Source of the DNA: Epiperipatus broadwayi
Taxonomy: Eukaryota > Onychophora > Udeonychophora > Euonychophora > Peripatidae
Length of the DNA: 64,000 nt
Assembly (NCBI GenBank): GCA_028023455.1
Contig: JAQFVV010006551.1
Span: 481,001-545,000, forward strand
Direction of reading: 5' to 3'
The notes beneath the pieces are model-generated. The model did no database searches. It worked only from the letters and a program-made list of their open reading frames with translations, and was not told the origin of the DNA. The translations under genes were made by a program, and so were the position numbers. Shown in pieces: positions 37,630-49,440 of the stretch. Position 1 is the stretch's first letter. Each line of letters opens with the position of its first letter.

Positions 37630-38510
37630 AAAAAAAAAAACAATATTTTTTTAAAAAAATAATATTTTGGATAAATAAAAAAAATGTAATTTTTATATGT
37701 CAATTAGATTTTTTTTCTCACTATGTAAGATTTATTTTCAAGCATCTTGCCTTAAAACAAATGGGTAGATTAAAGAAAAAGAATTAGAAAAAAGATTTAG
37801 CTTTGAGGTATTTTAACTAATAGCTGAACAAAGTCATGGAGAAAATCCACTGCAGTTAGTCTAACCTTTCTGACCTTCTAAGACACACTATAGCTTCTAA
37901 GCCCTTCCTCTTTTTATCACAATCAATTATTGTGATTTTTCTTAAAAATATAAAAAGAAAAATGATAAAATTAGATAACCAATATACATACTAGTAACAA
38001 AGTATTTTTAAAAATATGTGCGTCCTAATGTTATACATTAAAGCGATGTGTGATTTCTCCGTCAAAACAAATCCTTTGTTATTATTTTTAGACTAATAGT
38101 CTCTTGAATCTGATATAATATTTCTTAACGCACAAGTATAATCAAACCAATTTGTTTTTTTAGACTTCAAAAAAATATCCAAAGTCCAAAAAAAAAAAAG
38201 AAAAATCAAGAATGACAAACATAAAACAAAAGAGGTTGTGAAACAAAATAAAATTTTTCACAACACTATGATAATGTTAACTCTAATAATGTAAATGCTT
38301 TAAATCGTAATCTCATTTAAAGTACTAATTTTCATAAACCAAAGTATTTCTAAGGATATCCACTTAGTGGTATATAAAAAGAATTAGCAAACATAAAAGA
38401 AAATAAATAAAAAGTCAATCTTTAAAAAAATGCAATGAAATAAACAATATGAAATAAGAAAAAAACAGTGGAAGAAACTAATAAACTTATAAATTCTTAA
38501 CAACCGACTC
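37630..38510. other. Unassigned AT-rich DNA
   Basis: No gene or repeat is recognised. Confidence 0.4.
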
Positions 38511-38671
38511 TACTAAACATCACATGATCACCATTTCCTATGCTTACACAGGTTGTTAAAACTGAGACAAAACCCTCCATATAGTAGTGCCATCGATTGC
38601 CAGCTAGAGTAGACAATGAATACAGGAAGGTTTGTGCATAAAATCCCTATCTAGTGCCTACTCTTCCAATA

Positions 38672-38713
38672 TCCCAAGGCTAGTTTATTACTTGTGGATT
38701 TCATCAATGAGAA
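38672..38713 (-). ncRNA. Degenerate hammerhead (family B)
   Basis: The core reads TTGATGA (C3 lost), stem II no longer pairs, and GAAA has become TAAA. It is recognised only by alignment with 6526-6567. Confidence 0.6.
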
Positions 38714-38746
38714 GCTTTGGATTGCAGTGCTCTCAGATCCAAAAAC

Positions 38747-38788
38747 TTCTCATTGATAGAAGCCAAAAGCTAGAAACTAATCTGGAGA
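38747..38788 (+). ncRNA. Degenerate hammerhead (family B)
   Basis: GAAA is preserved at 38773-38776, but the core reads TTGATAG and the scissile triplet is ATC. Stem I is TTCTCA/TGGAGA. Activity is not expected. Confidence 0.6.
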
Positions 38789-39391
38789 TATTGGAAGAGT
38801 TGGCAAGAGATAGGATTTTATACAAAAACCTTTTTGCATTCATTGATTACTATGGCTTGCACTGGATTACTATATGGAGAGTTCTGCCTCTATTTTAACA
38901 ACTGTCACCTGCATGTCTTGCAAAAAAAGACAAAAACATATAACAAACATTTGAAATGGTATTCTCAGAAAATGCAGAACTTATAACTAAACAAAGTCTT
39001 TACTGGAAAAATACAAGAATGTCACTCATTCTTATATTTTGTAACAAGTAGTTAAAAGGAAAAAATATCACATATTATTAAGGTTCAGACTTAACACAAT
39101 TGCTCATAGTGTTTACCTTTTTTTAAAATAAAATTACATAGTATACCATTTATTCTTGGCTCTTTTCTAACTTGTGATTTTATTTCAACATAGTTTCATA
39201 GAAAAGTGCAAACAAAATCCATATGAAGTAAAGTTAATAATAAGAAAAATAAAAACGAAAAAAATTAACAAAATTTTAAAAAGATAAATATAATAATATA
39301 AGATAGAATTCTCCATGCTTCACTGGATTTTGATAGATATAATTTCAATCTAAAATAGAAAAAGTATTTTAAATTAGTCAATATATATATA

Positions 39392-39513
39392 TGTTGGACT
39401 ATTTCCATCATCTAATATGAGTATTGAATGTCTTTAGAAAAATTTAACTTTATTTCAGTATTCCAAATACATTCAAATGTTAGTAATAGCACACAGGTTA
39501 GTATATGCACAAT
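39392..39513. mobile_element. Foldback MITE, left-arm copy
   Basis: It begins 'tgttggactatttccatca' after a TA run and follows the left arm of the element at 29071-29296 with few changes, then loses similarity. The right arm is missing. Confidence 0.75.
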
Positions 39514-39544
39514 GTTTTGAGAGGTATTTATTATTTACCCCTTA

Positions 39545-39740
39545 TATATAATTAAAATTATCCCAAATTTACAACTCAATCAGACTAGCCAAAAAAAAAG
39601 AGTCTAAAACACTACCAGTGGTTTCCCTGTTGCATGCACACTTCTCAAGTGCAAAGAACTACAAAATAACAGCGTATTTGAACTAAACATTAGCCATAAT
39701 TCTTCTTACTTTTCACACACCATTAATATTAAAAGAACTT
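39545..39740 (-). mobile_element. PLE 3' end, third copy
   Basis: The same 3' untranslated sequence as 21640-21840 and in the same orientation. Shared blocks include 'caagtgcaaagaactaca' against 'caagtgtaaagaactaca', and 'attaatattaaaagaac'. The endonuclease frame is absent. The hammerhead-like motif is at 39609-39652, with core TTGAGAA, GAAA and a palindromic stem III (ACCACTGGT on the - strand). Confidence 0.75.
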
Positions 39741-42700
39741 TTAAATAAAAAACCACCAAAAACAAAATTAGCAGGTAATACTAGTGGCTATGCTCAGAGA
39801 GTTTTGAATTCCATATGCCACAAAAATAAGAGCAATAAGGGTCAATAGTAATAAATAAATATTATTAAGATAAAGTACCAAATTATGAGGATAAGACTGC
39901 TCATACTCACTTTTTAAAATATAATGTTTCTTAATATTTAAAGAATATGCCATTAAATGCTTAGGTTACTTTACAATTCTTAATTCACAAGCATCTTCCA
40001 ATCAAAACTCTTCTTACAACCGTAATGAGTATCCTATTGTCATGATCAGATTTATAATTAAATTTATTTTTATTCAATAAAAGCATGCTTTGTCAAGACC
40101 TTGCCATATTGACTTTCTCTTTAAAATAAATTTGTTCTTAAGTAAAATAATCTTTTTTAATAATTTTATATATATAATGGATATCTCAGAGTTCATATAA
40201 CCAAAACTATAATAAATGTAAATTTTATTGTTCTCTTTTAATTTTGAAAATCAATCAGATAAAAATGAGATCCTAGTAAAGAAAGCCATGAGACATACAT
40301 CTCACCCCTAAGATAATGTCTTCCTATAATTACAATAATATATATTTTTTTAAATTTAAACTGAACATGAAAAATCTTAATTTAGAGTAAGAATAAGAAA
40401 CTAGGATAGCATTCAGATATAATGAGTGGATAAGTCATTTTATGGCCATTCAAAATATCACACTAATAGATCCTCTTTCATTTTTAAAAGAGAAGCAGTT
40501 TCATATGTAAATATTATTGCTAGTATTGAAGCAGTCTGTGTGTATGCACACACAGAGCTTCGTGATATTTATTTAAGTGTAATATGAACATAGGGTGATA
40601 GATCTATTAGCTAATTCTTTACCCTCATTAACAAAATAAGATATATATGCAAGTATGTGTATGATTGAATAATGGTGCATATATATATATATATTGTTAA
40701 CATTAAAATACATTTCAGTTATATATTTGGAAAAAAATATATATTTATTAGTTTTGTATGTTTTTCTAAAAAAAGAAATGGAAAAATTAAGTTGACTCGT
40801 TTTTTTGCAATTAACAGATTTTACTAATTGATGGCCAAACATTAATATAAAAGCAAGAATTTATTACTCACTTAGAAAATAAAAAATAAAAGTGAAAGCA
40901 AGAACTTATATAAGATTTTTTTTTTAAAAACATTTGGAAAAATATAGTTCCATTGGGACACAAATTATTTCTTGTCTTTGGAGGCAGTTAAGTTTTCTTA
41001 CCTTATTTTAATCTGGATAAGGTTTTGCAGATTGGCGCAAATAATTAGTCAACTGGTGTATTTCTATTTCAGCAGAAGTGAGTCTGGCGAATTAATTAAA
41101 ATATTTTTTTAAAAAAAATAAGAATAGTAAAGAAAAACTCTACACATAAGAGCTGGAGGAGAAGCTAAATATTATTTCTTGTTTTTTTGCTGAGTTAGAT
41201 TTTTTTTTAGGTTTGTAGGCATATAAATACTGGGTTATATTTCTCTTTTTTGGACTCTCTCTAATCTACCACTGAGTGTAAGCAGATGCCATGCTAGTTT
41301 TCAAATATCACCATGGCTTTTGAGTAGAAAACAAGTTAGCCTTTCTTTCAGATGATCTCCGGAGGAAGTGAATACATCTTTGGTGAGGAGAAACCTATCG
41401 ATTCCATGATACTGCTGCAAAAAAGGGAGAACATACCAGCTTCAAATGCAGCCCTTTCCTATGTCCAGTAAACCAAGAGGCTGTCCAGAACTAAGTTTTA
41501 ACTTGTAAGAAGACAGTTATACCATCCTACCTCACCAAAGTAATCATCAAAAAGCCTCCAAATGCAAGTATGAACTTTTAATCTTTAAAGATAAAATATT
41601 TAAAGTGCCTTCTATAAAACTATAATGTTTAGATTTAAATCCCTCAAACTCAGAACTACTTTGGAATCAAACCTTGACTTTAAAGGAAGATGTAATTAAA
41701 AGAAAACATTAATCTATATATATATATATGTGTAGTAACTATTTGATAATAAATCAGTCTATATCAGAATTTAATTTCTAATTGTTAATGGTACAAAATT
41801 CTGTAATTTATATAACATCGATTTTTTATTATTTCTTTTGAAGTATGCCACTCACTTTTCTTTAGTTATACATATGTATCTTATTTATTATTATTATCTA
41901 TATTATATTGATATGCCAGCTCACAAGTATTTAGAGAGATGATATTTTAATATTTAATCAATTAATGCATAAATTGCTTGTTTTGTGTTTAATCTTTAGG
42001 GTGGGGAGTAATAATTATTTTATAACTTTAAAGTAACAAGCATCCAAATCCTTGTTAGTTAAATGTTGTCATTTGTTTGTTTAAAAAAAAAAAAGAAAAT
42101 CAAATATCTGAATTAAAACTTACAATCTACTTGTATATAATGTATTTAAACCAACACCTCGTTAACATAATTAAGAATAAATGAGTCCTAAAATCATTAT
42201 TTAAGTCCACATCTATTTAGTTTATATTTGGTTGAAATTCTTTATGACAATTAAATGAAATAATCTATATGTGCGTTTATTTACGAGTTAAAAGAAATAA
42301 TCATGTTTTTTTTTTCTTAAATGTAAAACTAGCAATGTTATTTATTATGAAAGTATGTGTTCATCCTGCTATATCTATTTAATGATGCATACATCTAGGG
42401 GAAAAGTACTCTGTCTCAGCAGGTATATCTTATTGCCTCCTTCGCAATTTACTATGATAATTTGTAATTAAGCTTTATATTTAAGCTCATGGGCATTTTA
42501 TAGCCCATAAAATATGGTTATCCTGATTTCCATATCATTGCTTGTTTTATTAAATTTTAAATACAAGCTTAAATATCTATCCAAGTAGGAGTTAGTGCTT
42601 TTTGGCCAGTATATCAGTGTTACTTGGTAGAATATATCTGTGCTTACATACTTCCAATAAATGAATAGATGTCGAATAATACTATGCGAGCTTCCAGACG

Positions 42701-43964
42701 GACATTTTACTGGTAATGGAGATAGCTGTGTTTTTGAGCTGATAAATGGGAACTCTATGATGATAGTGATTCAAAACCCACATTCCAGTTTCCTGCATAT
42801 ACCATGCCATGTCTACAAAGGAACATATATATATTTCTTATTACACAATAATGAAGATTGGCCTATAATAATGTAGTCAGCACAGAATTCAAACCCAGAT
42901 ACCGCTGTCTTCTATAATTAGGTTTATTAATCATGCCTGTTAGTAATGTTGTGCGGGATAGATAAACTATGTCTATAATGTAATTGTTGATAATAATGGG
43001 AGCTAGAATTATGGTTTGTTCCATAACTCCTGCTGGGATTAATAAAATAAATATAATAAAAAAAAATACTTAACTTCCCCTATGTATGTAAACACACACA
43101 TCAATTTGTTATAGATATATATATTTCTGGCCTCTAACTTAATAATAACCCAGTATCGAGGAAAATTTGGAATTTATTATGATTATTTTATTATATAATG
43201 GGCATATTAAAAAATGGAAATTTTAGATTAATTAAAATATTTTAAATCCATTGTTATAAGGTATAATGCTATTATTATTGTTAAATATTATATAGTATCT
43301 AATCTATTCCCATAGTAGTCGTGCATTATTGTTTCTTAAATGTTATCTTAATAATTTATTACTTATTTAATAAAAGGCCAATGGTATACAATTATCTAAG
43401 TCACAATATACATTGAATGATAATAAATTATAGCAATTTGGCTGTGTTAATCTTTGATATTTATTAGAACTTTTATAATGGTCGATTAATGAAACATATT
43501 ATATTTCTTGGGAGTTTTGCATTGTTTGCTTAGTTGTTGAATTGATATATAAATGTCTTATAAGTAAAATTTCTTTTATTAAGATTATTTATTTATTTTG
43601 CAAATTAATAATTTAAAAGAAGGCCGAGCTAGATTAGCATTTCATTTTGGTTATTGGGATAATAGGATTATTGTGGGTGGATTGGATATTTTGATTTGGG
43701 TTGGGAGGTGTTTCTACTCTTAATTCAAATTGTCATATGTAAAGAATATTAAAAGGTTTATATACTTATGATTTAAAAAGGGTATAGTATTTAAACATTA
43801 GAAAACAGAAGCTGGTGCATATTTTAGTCCTTCTTTCTGAGCTCTAGAAAAGAGTATTTATTTATTTATTATTGTGACATAACAAGGGCTTAAATTTTGT
43901 ATGCATCATTAAATTGACCTTGTGTAGAAATCCAGTCCAGTGGTTGGTTATAATATATATATAT
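39741..43964. other. Gene-poor stretch with two less AT-rich patches
   Basis: No gene is supported. At 41230-41590 the composition rises in GC. A pyrimidine tract with AG ('cctttctttcag', ending at 41351) precedes a 39-codon frame, 41352-41471 ('MISGGSEYIFGEEKPIDS...'), a possible but unsupported exon. At 42590-42920 there are B-box-like strings ('gattcaaaaccc', 'aattcaaaccc') that may mark an old SINE. Confidence 0.3.
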
Positions 43965-44707
43965 TGTAACGATATATAAATATGTCGTTACATTAATTTA
44001 AAATAAAAACTTAAAAGTTCGCAAATAAAAGGAAAAAACTAAACGCTAAAATTAAAATGTTTGTTAAACACATATATATATATATATTCGCACAGATGCT
44101 AAACTTTAAAAATATTTTTTTTCATAAACAAAAAAAAAAGTATTTGAACATATTTTTTTTAATAAAAAAATACAAGATTGAAATATAAAAATATTTTAAT
44201 AAAAAAATAACGTAAATTAAAATAAAAACAGGTATTAATTAATTCCTGTAATCTGTAAACGGAAATGATTGTTTGTTAATTATCTAAAAACTGTTTAATT
44301 AAAAAGTCAGATGAAAAGTTAGATAAGAGAAGAAAGAGATTTTAGCTTGACCAATGGAAGCAAATAAAGGCCCGGACCATAACGAAAAAACAGAACAGTG
44401 ACATTTTTGTTCATGGAATCCATAGGAGGACTATAAAAAGAAAAAATATTGAGTTCCAGTCAGTTTTCCAACTTGATTTTGGTGAGTCGAGCGACAAGTC
44501 GCACTTGCCGTCCTCACTCATTTATTTTAAAAATGCAAAGACTGTGATACCAGAACAGAACCAGCTAATGCTACCTCCAAAATATCAGACCAGTCTTCCA
44601 GGAAAGTCTCCGTGGGAATTGCCAATGGGAACATGGACTCTTCTACCATAAGCTATATGAAATAAACAATTATTGAAATCAATTAAGAACTTTCGTCAAG
44701 TTTTACA
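43965..44707 (+). mobile_element. Putative solo LTR with promoter signals
   Basis: The segment starts with 'tgtaacg' and ends with 'ttttaca', giving TG...CA edges as in LTRs. At its left edge an inverted pair, 'tgtaacg'/'cgttaca', spans 43965-43992. Promoter-like signals follow in order: CCAAT (44351), TATAAAA (44432-44438), an initiator-like TCAGTT at 44460-44465, and a poly(A) signal AATAAA (44661-44666). No target duplication, primer-binding site or internal coding region is clear next to it, so a solo LTR is the best reading. A small host promoter is the alternative. Confidence 0.4.
44432..44487 (+). promoter_or_regulatory. TATA box and initiator, followed by a strong splice donor
   Basis: TATAAAA at 44432 lies 30 bp before the A of TCAGTT (44462), the canonical spacing. 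A consensus 5' splice site, G|GTGAGT, starts at 44482. A short hairpin, 'gcgac..gtcgc', follows near 44491. This layout fits an RNA polymerase II start, most simply the R region start of the putative LTR. Confidence 0.4.
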
Positions 44708-45790
44708 AATTAATAAACAAGCCAACTTAAATGTTAAAACGGATTCTTATCTGACTTTTGTAAGTTTTTAAATCAAATTAATAATGTTTAATTTTATATG
44801 TTTTCCGATTGATAAAAATCATTTCCATTTTTTTTTCTTTCTTATTGTATAAATTGTTTATTGTTTAAATTTTAAATGATGAAATTTAGGTTGGGTATAG
44901 ACATTGCATAGATTCGTTAGTGGTTGATAATGTTGTGGTTTTCACATTCGATTAGAATATATGTCAATGATATCACTGCAAGCATCTTACGATGAATGCT
45001 AATGGGATTTGTATATTCCCTATGCAAGTGACGTTTATCGATGACTTTGTATTTTGATCGGTTGTGTTTAATTTGGAATGTTTTTGACTGTGGAATCTGT
45101 GCAGCTGATCTGTATTCAACATTTTAAAACAAATTTTATAAAATGCATTTGTGCGAACGTATCTAAATGTTAAATTTAAGTCGGGCGTGAATGGCTATAT
45201 AGTTTTGTAAAGTTATATTGGGGGTCTGGTTTTCTTTCGTAGTTGTTGTCTGGTTGGTTTTTGTTTTAGTAGTGTGTTGAGGTCCGCTTGGGAGGTTTAG
45301 TATACCCACACTCTCTGTTTGCCTATGGTGGGTTTGTGTTGGCAGAAGCGCAGTCCATTCCTTGGAGTTTTGTTTTGTTCTCTGCCAACGTGCCACTTCC
45401 GTTGGTGGAGGTCATGTCTTCTCTATTTCTACTTATTGTTCAGTGTCGTTCCTGACAGTTAGTTTTTGTGTTGTCGATCAGCTACATTGAATACATGATG
45501 TATCAGTGGTTGGCGCCAGTTTGGTTGCGAATTTGTTGCCTAAGGTTAAATCAGGGAAGAATATTTTCTTTTCAAATGCAGTCTATGTAGTCTATTCATA
45601 CTTGACTATCTAAACAAAATATTAAACTCATTGAAACTTAGTTAAATGTAAAATTAAAAGTTAATATAAAAATCTAAAATGTTAAACTTATTCCTCAAAA
45701 TTTAAATGTTATTTTATATGTGCGTAAATAAATATTTTTATGTGTTAATTTCTGGCAGTGGCTTTTATTTATTGATAATTAAGATATAGA
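44708..45790. other. Unassigned, moderately GC-rich block at 45.2-45.56 kb
   Basis: No open frame with recognisable content is present on either strand. 'tggttggcgcc' near 45510 resembles a lysine-tRNA primer-binding start but is not next to the LTR candidate. Confidence 0.3.
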
Positions 45791-45794
45791 TTTT

Positions 45795-45960
45795 TATCTC
45801 TGCGTCTCCGCTGAGCTAGTGACTTGGGCTAACGATCGGAATATTTAAATAAAGTGGATTCTTAACAGCACGTATCTGCCTACTCTATAAATTTTTCTAG
45901 GTTTAAATGCCTAGATGGCGCCCTGGTAGTTGCAGATATCGTTTTGCGGTTAGATTCGAT
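45795..45960 (+). repeat. Dispersed repeat with tRNA-like boxes, copy 2
   Basis: It matches 19690-19868 (-). The shared order is 'tatctctgcgtctccgc', 'gagctagtgacttgggctaa', 'tatctgcctact', 'aggtttaaatgccta', 'gcgccctgg' and 'gcagatatc'. The B-box-like block is 'aggtttaaat'. Confidence 0.65.
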
Positions 45961-46430
45961 CTTCACTTACATTTCGATCGTTATAATATATATATAAATT
46001 CAAATCATTCTTGATTCATTTCTTTGATTTATAAAATAAATTATCTGAGAATTTTTCACAGAGATACATGTTACATTTCAGCCATGGAGAGTAAAGACTT
46101 ACTTATATCCTTCAACTTGTCAAAATATAGTTAATCAACATCTTAGTAAAATATTTATAGTTAACATAATTAAACAAATTTTATTCCTGATACACATCTC
46201 AATTTTTTCTATAAATTAAGATTGAAGGATTATTTTCTTGTTTTTCTTGTTGCTGTTGTTATTATTATTTATTATCAGAAAAATTTGGAATGTAATAATG
46301 ATGGCTATACTGAGTATACATCTTGCTTCATCTGTTAAAACACTAAAATTAGAAGCACACTAAGCAAATAGAAAAAGTGGGTAAAATAATTTCTTTTTTT
46401 TTAAAACCGTAATATTGTTTTTCTTGCACA
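45961..46430. other. Unassigned AT-rich DNA
   Basis: No gene or repeat is recognised. Confidence 0.4.
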
Positions 46431-46435
46431 AATGT

Positions 46436-46515
46436 TGGTGGTCAAGTGGTTAGCACAGCTGCCTTACAAGTAATTGTCCCAGGTTTGCTTCCCCGCTGAT
46501 GCCTTGACATACAAG
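46436..46515 (+). repeat. tRNA-derived SINE, copy 2
   Basis: An A-box-like 'ggtcaagtggttagcacag' and a B-box-like 'ggtttgcttcccc' are separated by 'ctgccttacaag', close to tRNA spacing. The sequence ends in an A-rich run near 46511, a normal SINE tail. It aligns with 2713-2825 and 51785-51880 (-). Confidence 0.7.
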
Positions 46516-47254
46516 AAAAAAAAATGGAACAGTTATATAAATCCATAAAAAAAAAATCAGTAGTTTAAATCACAAATAATAAAGAACATATTCAAAAAAA
46601 AACTATAGTAAAATAGTCTAATAAATTTATGAGGTAAATTAATATCTCTGTTAACTTCATAAAACAATATACGTTCACTGATAATAAAAGAATCCATAAT
46701 CTTCCTTATCAGTTTTCTACAATTTCAAAAGCTTTATAAATTTATACTTGCTCCATATATTTATCTAAAATTCACATTCAATGTACTATGTGGTTTAATA
46801 TCAAACCACTACTGTTTTAACTATAGTTTTTTAATCAGTATTACAGATAATGATTTTGTATTTATTTAAAAAATGAAAAATATTCAAATAGTTACAAGTG
46901 TTTGAAAACTTTTAATAAATCTACACTATCAAATGAAGAAAACTAAAAGTCCTATTATGGTTTGGCTACTCTAAAAATGTACATTTTATTTAATGTAATA
47001 TTATTTTTACAATAGGAAATAAAACACATCCAAAAATAAATTACATAACTAATTTCTATTAATTTCAACAATTGAACTCAATTAATTACTATTGGATTAT
47101 TGAATCAATCTTTATGTAAAACAAGGAACAAACAAAACAGGAGTCAAATAGCAGGTAACATAACAAACAAAAAATATCAGTTATGAATAAATTACTACTA
47201 AAGAAATTAAGTGTAATAATAAAATCGAAATATCTAAAAGAAAAAGTCTAACAT

Positions 47255-47700
47255 CTATTATTTTAATAAAAAAATAAGATGAAAAAAAAATATTTTTTTA
47301 AAATAGTACTTTCATGTAAATAGCTGACTAAAACATACAAAATAACAAAGTAAATCCTACTCAATTAATTTGTCATTATTGAAAAATATCAAAGAACTTA
47401 AGAATCTAGACTTGTTATAAAACAATTGGAATTTGCAGGAATATTGTCTTTCATAAAAGCATTTAAAGTCTGTTTGATTTTTTATGATTTATTTGAGCCT
47501 CAAGTGCTATTATGAAATAACAATATTCTCCCAATTTTTAATTGTTTTATAACAAGTCTAGCTTCAATATTTTCCAAAAGCTGCAAATTAACTGATAGGG
47601 GATTATTTTGTTATTTTGTAACTTTTAGTCAGCTATTTACATAAAAGCAGTATTTTTTAAAAAAATCTTTTTTTAATCTTATTTTTTACTTTTTAGTTAT
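47255..47700. repeat. Foldback inverted repeat
   Basis: Left arm blocks 'atgtaaatagctgac' (about 47314) and 'gacttgttataaaacaatt' (about 47410) recur inverted at 47545-47565 ('aattgttttataacaagtc') and 47627-47642 ('gtcagctatttacat'). The whole unit can fold into one hairpin of about 400 bp. No hammerhead or coding frame is present. Confidence 0.7.
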
Positions 47701-48180
47701 ATTTATATATTATTTTTAAAAAAATAGTTAAAACTACAAAAAAAAAAAAACTTACAAAAATTGTTATTTAATAATAGGATGTAAAAATAAAAAAGAACCA
47801 TATAACAAACTAATTATAAATTTAAATATCATGTGATCATCTATATAAAAATATTTATGTACTGGCTTTTTAATTAATTTAATTAAAAAACAGTTAAATT
47901 TAATATTAACAAAATTTTATTTTACTTGAATAATGTTTCTGTAAGATATATATATATTAATTTAAAAATAAAACCAATATTAAGAAAATTTTAGTCTACA
48001 AAGGTAATATTTTCCTTGGCTCAGATATAAAAGAGTTTTCTTGGGAAGTGAAAGAATTTAAGTTTGAGTTGTAAATGGGAACATTTTTTCCCATTTTTGA
48101 CTCCAAAATGTGGATATACACATAAAAACACAGATAGCATGTTAATATAAATTGTTTACAGTTCATCATCATAATCATCT
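47701..48180. other. Unassigned AT-rich DNA
   Basis: Only short homopolymer and (TA)n runs are seen. Confidence 0.4.
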
Positions 48181-48182
48181 AT

Positions 48183-48332
<150 letters not shown>

Positions 48333-48539
48333 TTTTTAGAAGTATGAATGGGTATTCTCTTTTGCTGCTACTGATTTATTCTAATTTTAAAATGTCTAAA
48401 AATTATATCACCTCTACATAACATTTTATTACATTCATCTTACTATTTGCGAGAATAGAAAAATTAACAATTCATATATGATGATTTTTTTCTATTTTTA
48501 TTTCATTATTTTCATCTTTGTTTTAACCATTGTGCCATC

Positions 48540-49440
48540 CACTAAAGGAAAATCTCTTCAAGTATAATCCAGTTCTTCCAAATCTCTATTCCTCTGTCAC
48601 CACACCACACCAGGTAATACTTAAATTTCATCCATTGACCTCACATGTTGTTTCTCTCTAAGCCTTTTACAATCCTCTGGGATACAGTTTAAGATTCAAC
48701 TGTCTATCTATTAGCATCTCTTTTAGGAAAATATACAGTCCAGATCCATTTCAGATTTTTACTTCCTTCAATGATGTCAGTAAGGCATAGTTGTATTCTC
48801 ACCCATGTATTTTATTTTTAATCCCTTCTTGATAATTTAACATATTTCTCTCCATATTTTGTTGAGTTATCTGAAGACTCTATACTGCTCTTTCATTAAG
48901 TGTCCAAATCTCAGATCCATAAATAAGAACTCATAGAACATATTTATTAAAATCATTATTCTAACATATAGCTGCATTTTCCTTCAATATTATTTTTACT
49001 AAAAGTGTCCCAACCTAGTTCATTTTTATGACTAATTTCATCTATTATGTTTTTATCTGTATTAATAATTTGATCAAGTTATTTGCAGTTATAAACTTCT
49101 AATTTATTATTTTGTTCATCATTGCATTAGACTTTTTACCATTTATTTTTATTTCTACTTAAATATGTTCTGAAGGTCTGAAAAATTAATTATAAAAAAC
49201 AACCACACCATATATAAAATCTAAATGGTTTAAATAATCGGCATTTATATTCTCTTTGTTTCATATTTTAATCTCTAAAATATTTCTTACAAAATTATTG
49301 TAAACATTTTGATGATATTAAATCCCTGTTATATACCATTCTTAATGTTAATATTCTTAGTATGAGCATGTAATCATATCAATGCTATTATATTTTGATA
49401 AATATTTTTCAGAATAAGACAATATTCCAGATATATATCT
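48540..49440 (-). mobile_element. RTE/CFDP2-like LINE, second copy (3' half, decayed)
   Basis: Read on the - strand, the order matches the LINE at 5100-5800. 'YLNHLDFIYGVVVF' (about 49240) stands where the first copy has a FADD box, then come 'ISHKNELGWDTFSKNN', 'VLIYGSEIWTLNER' (about 48920) and 'QQNMERNMLNYQEG'. The catalytic F-A-D-D has become F-I-Y-G, and many stops interrupt the frame, so it is dead. The endonuclease half is absent. Confidence 0.75.

Larger units (their letters stand above)
38515..38910. mobile_element. Hammerhead foldback retroposon, family B copy 2 (decayed)
   Basis: The left arm starts 'catcacatgatcaccat' and the right arm ends with 'ggagagttctgcctct'. Both match family B copy 1 in order and spacing. 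The two hammerhead positions (- strand 38672-38713, + strand 38747-38788) have lost core bases. A clear target duplication is not visible; 'ttaacaac' occurs near both ends. Confidence 0.75.

Noticed and set aside
41352-41471. Possible 120-nt terminal exon after 'cctttctttcag'
   Set aside because: The frame is short, lacks similarity to anything that I know, and has no partner exons; it is mentioned only in the stretch note.
45163-45396. Thr/Gln-rich frame on the - strand
   Set aside because: The composition follows a G/T-rich + strand, and there is no recognisable motif or gene context.
45505-45540. 'tggcgcc' as an LTR element primer-binding site
   Set aside because: It is 800 bp from the LTR-like segment and no LTR end adjoins it.
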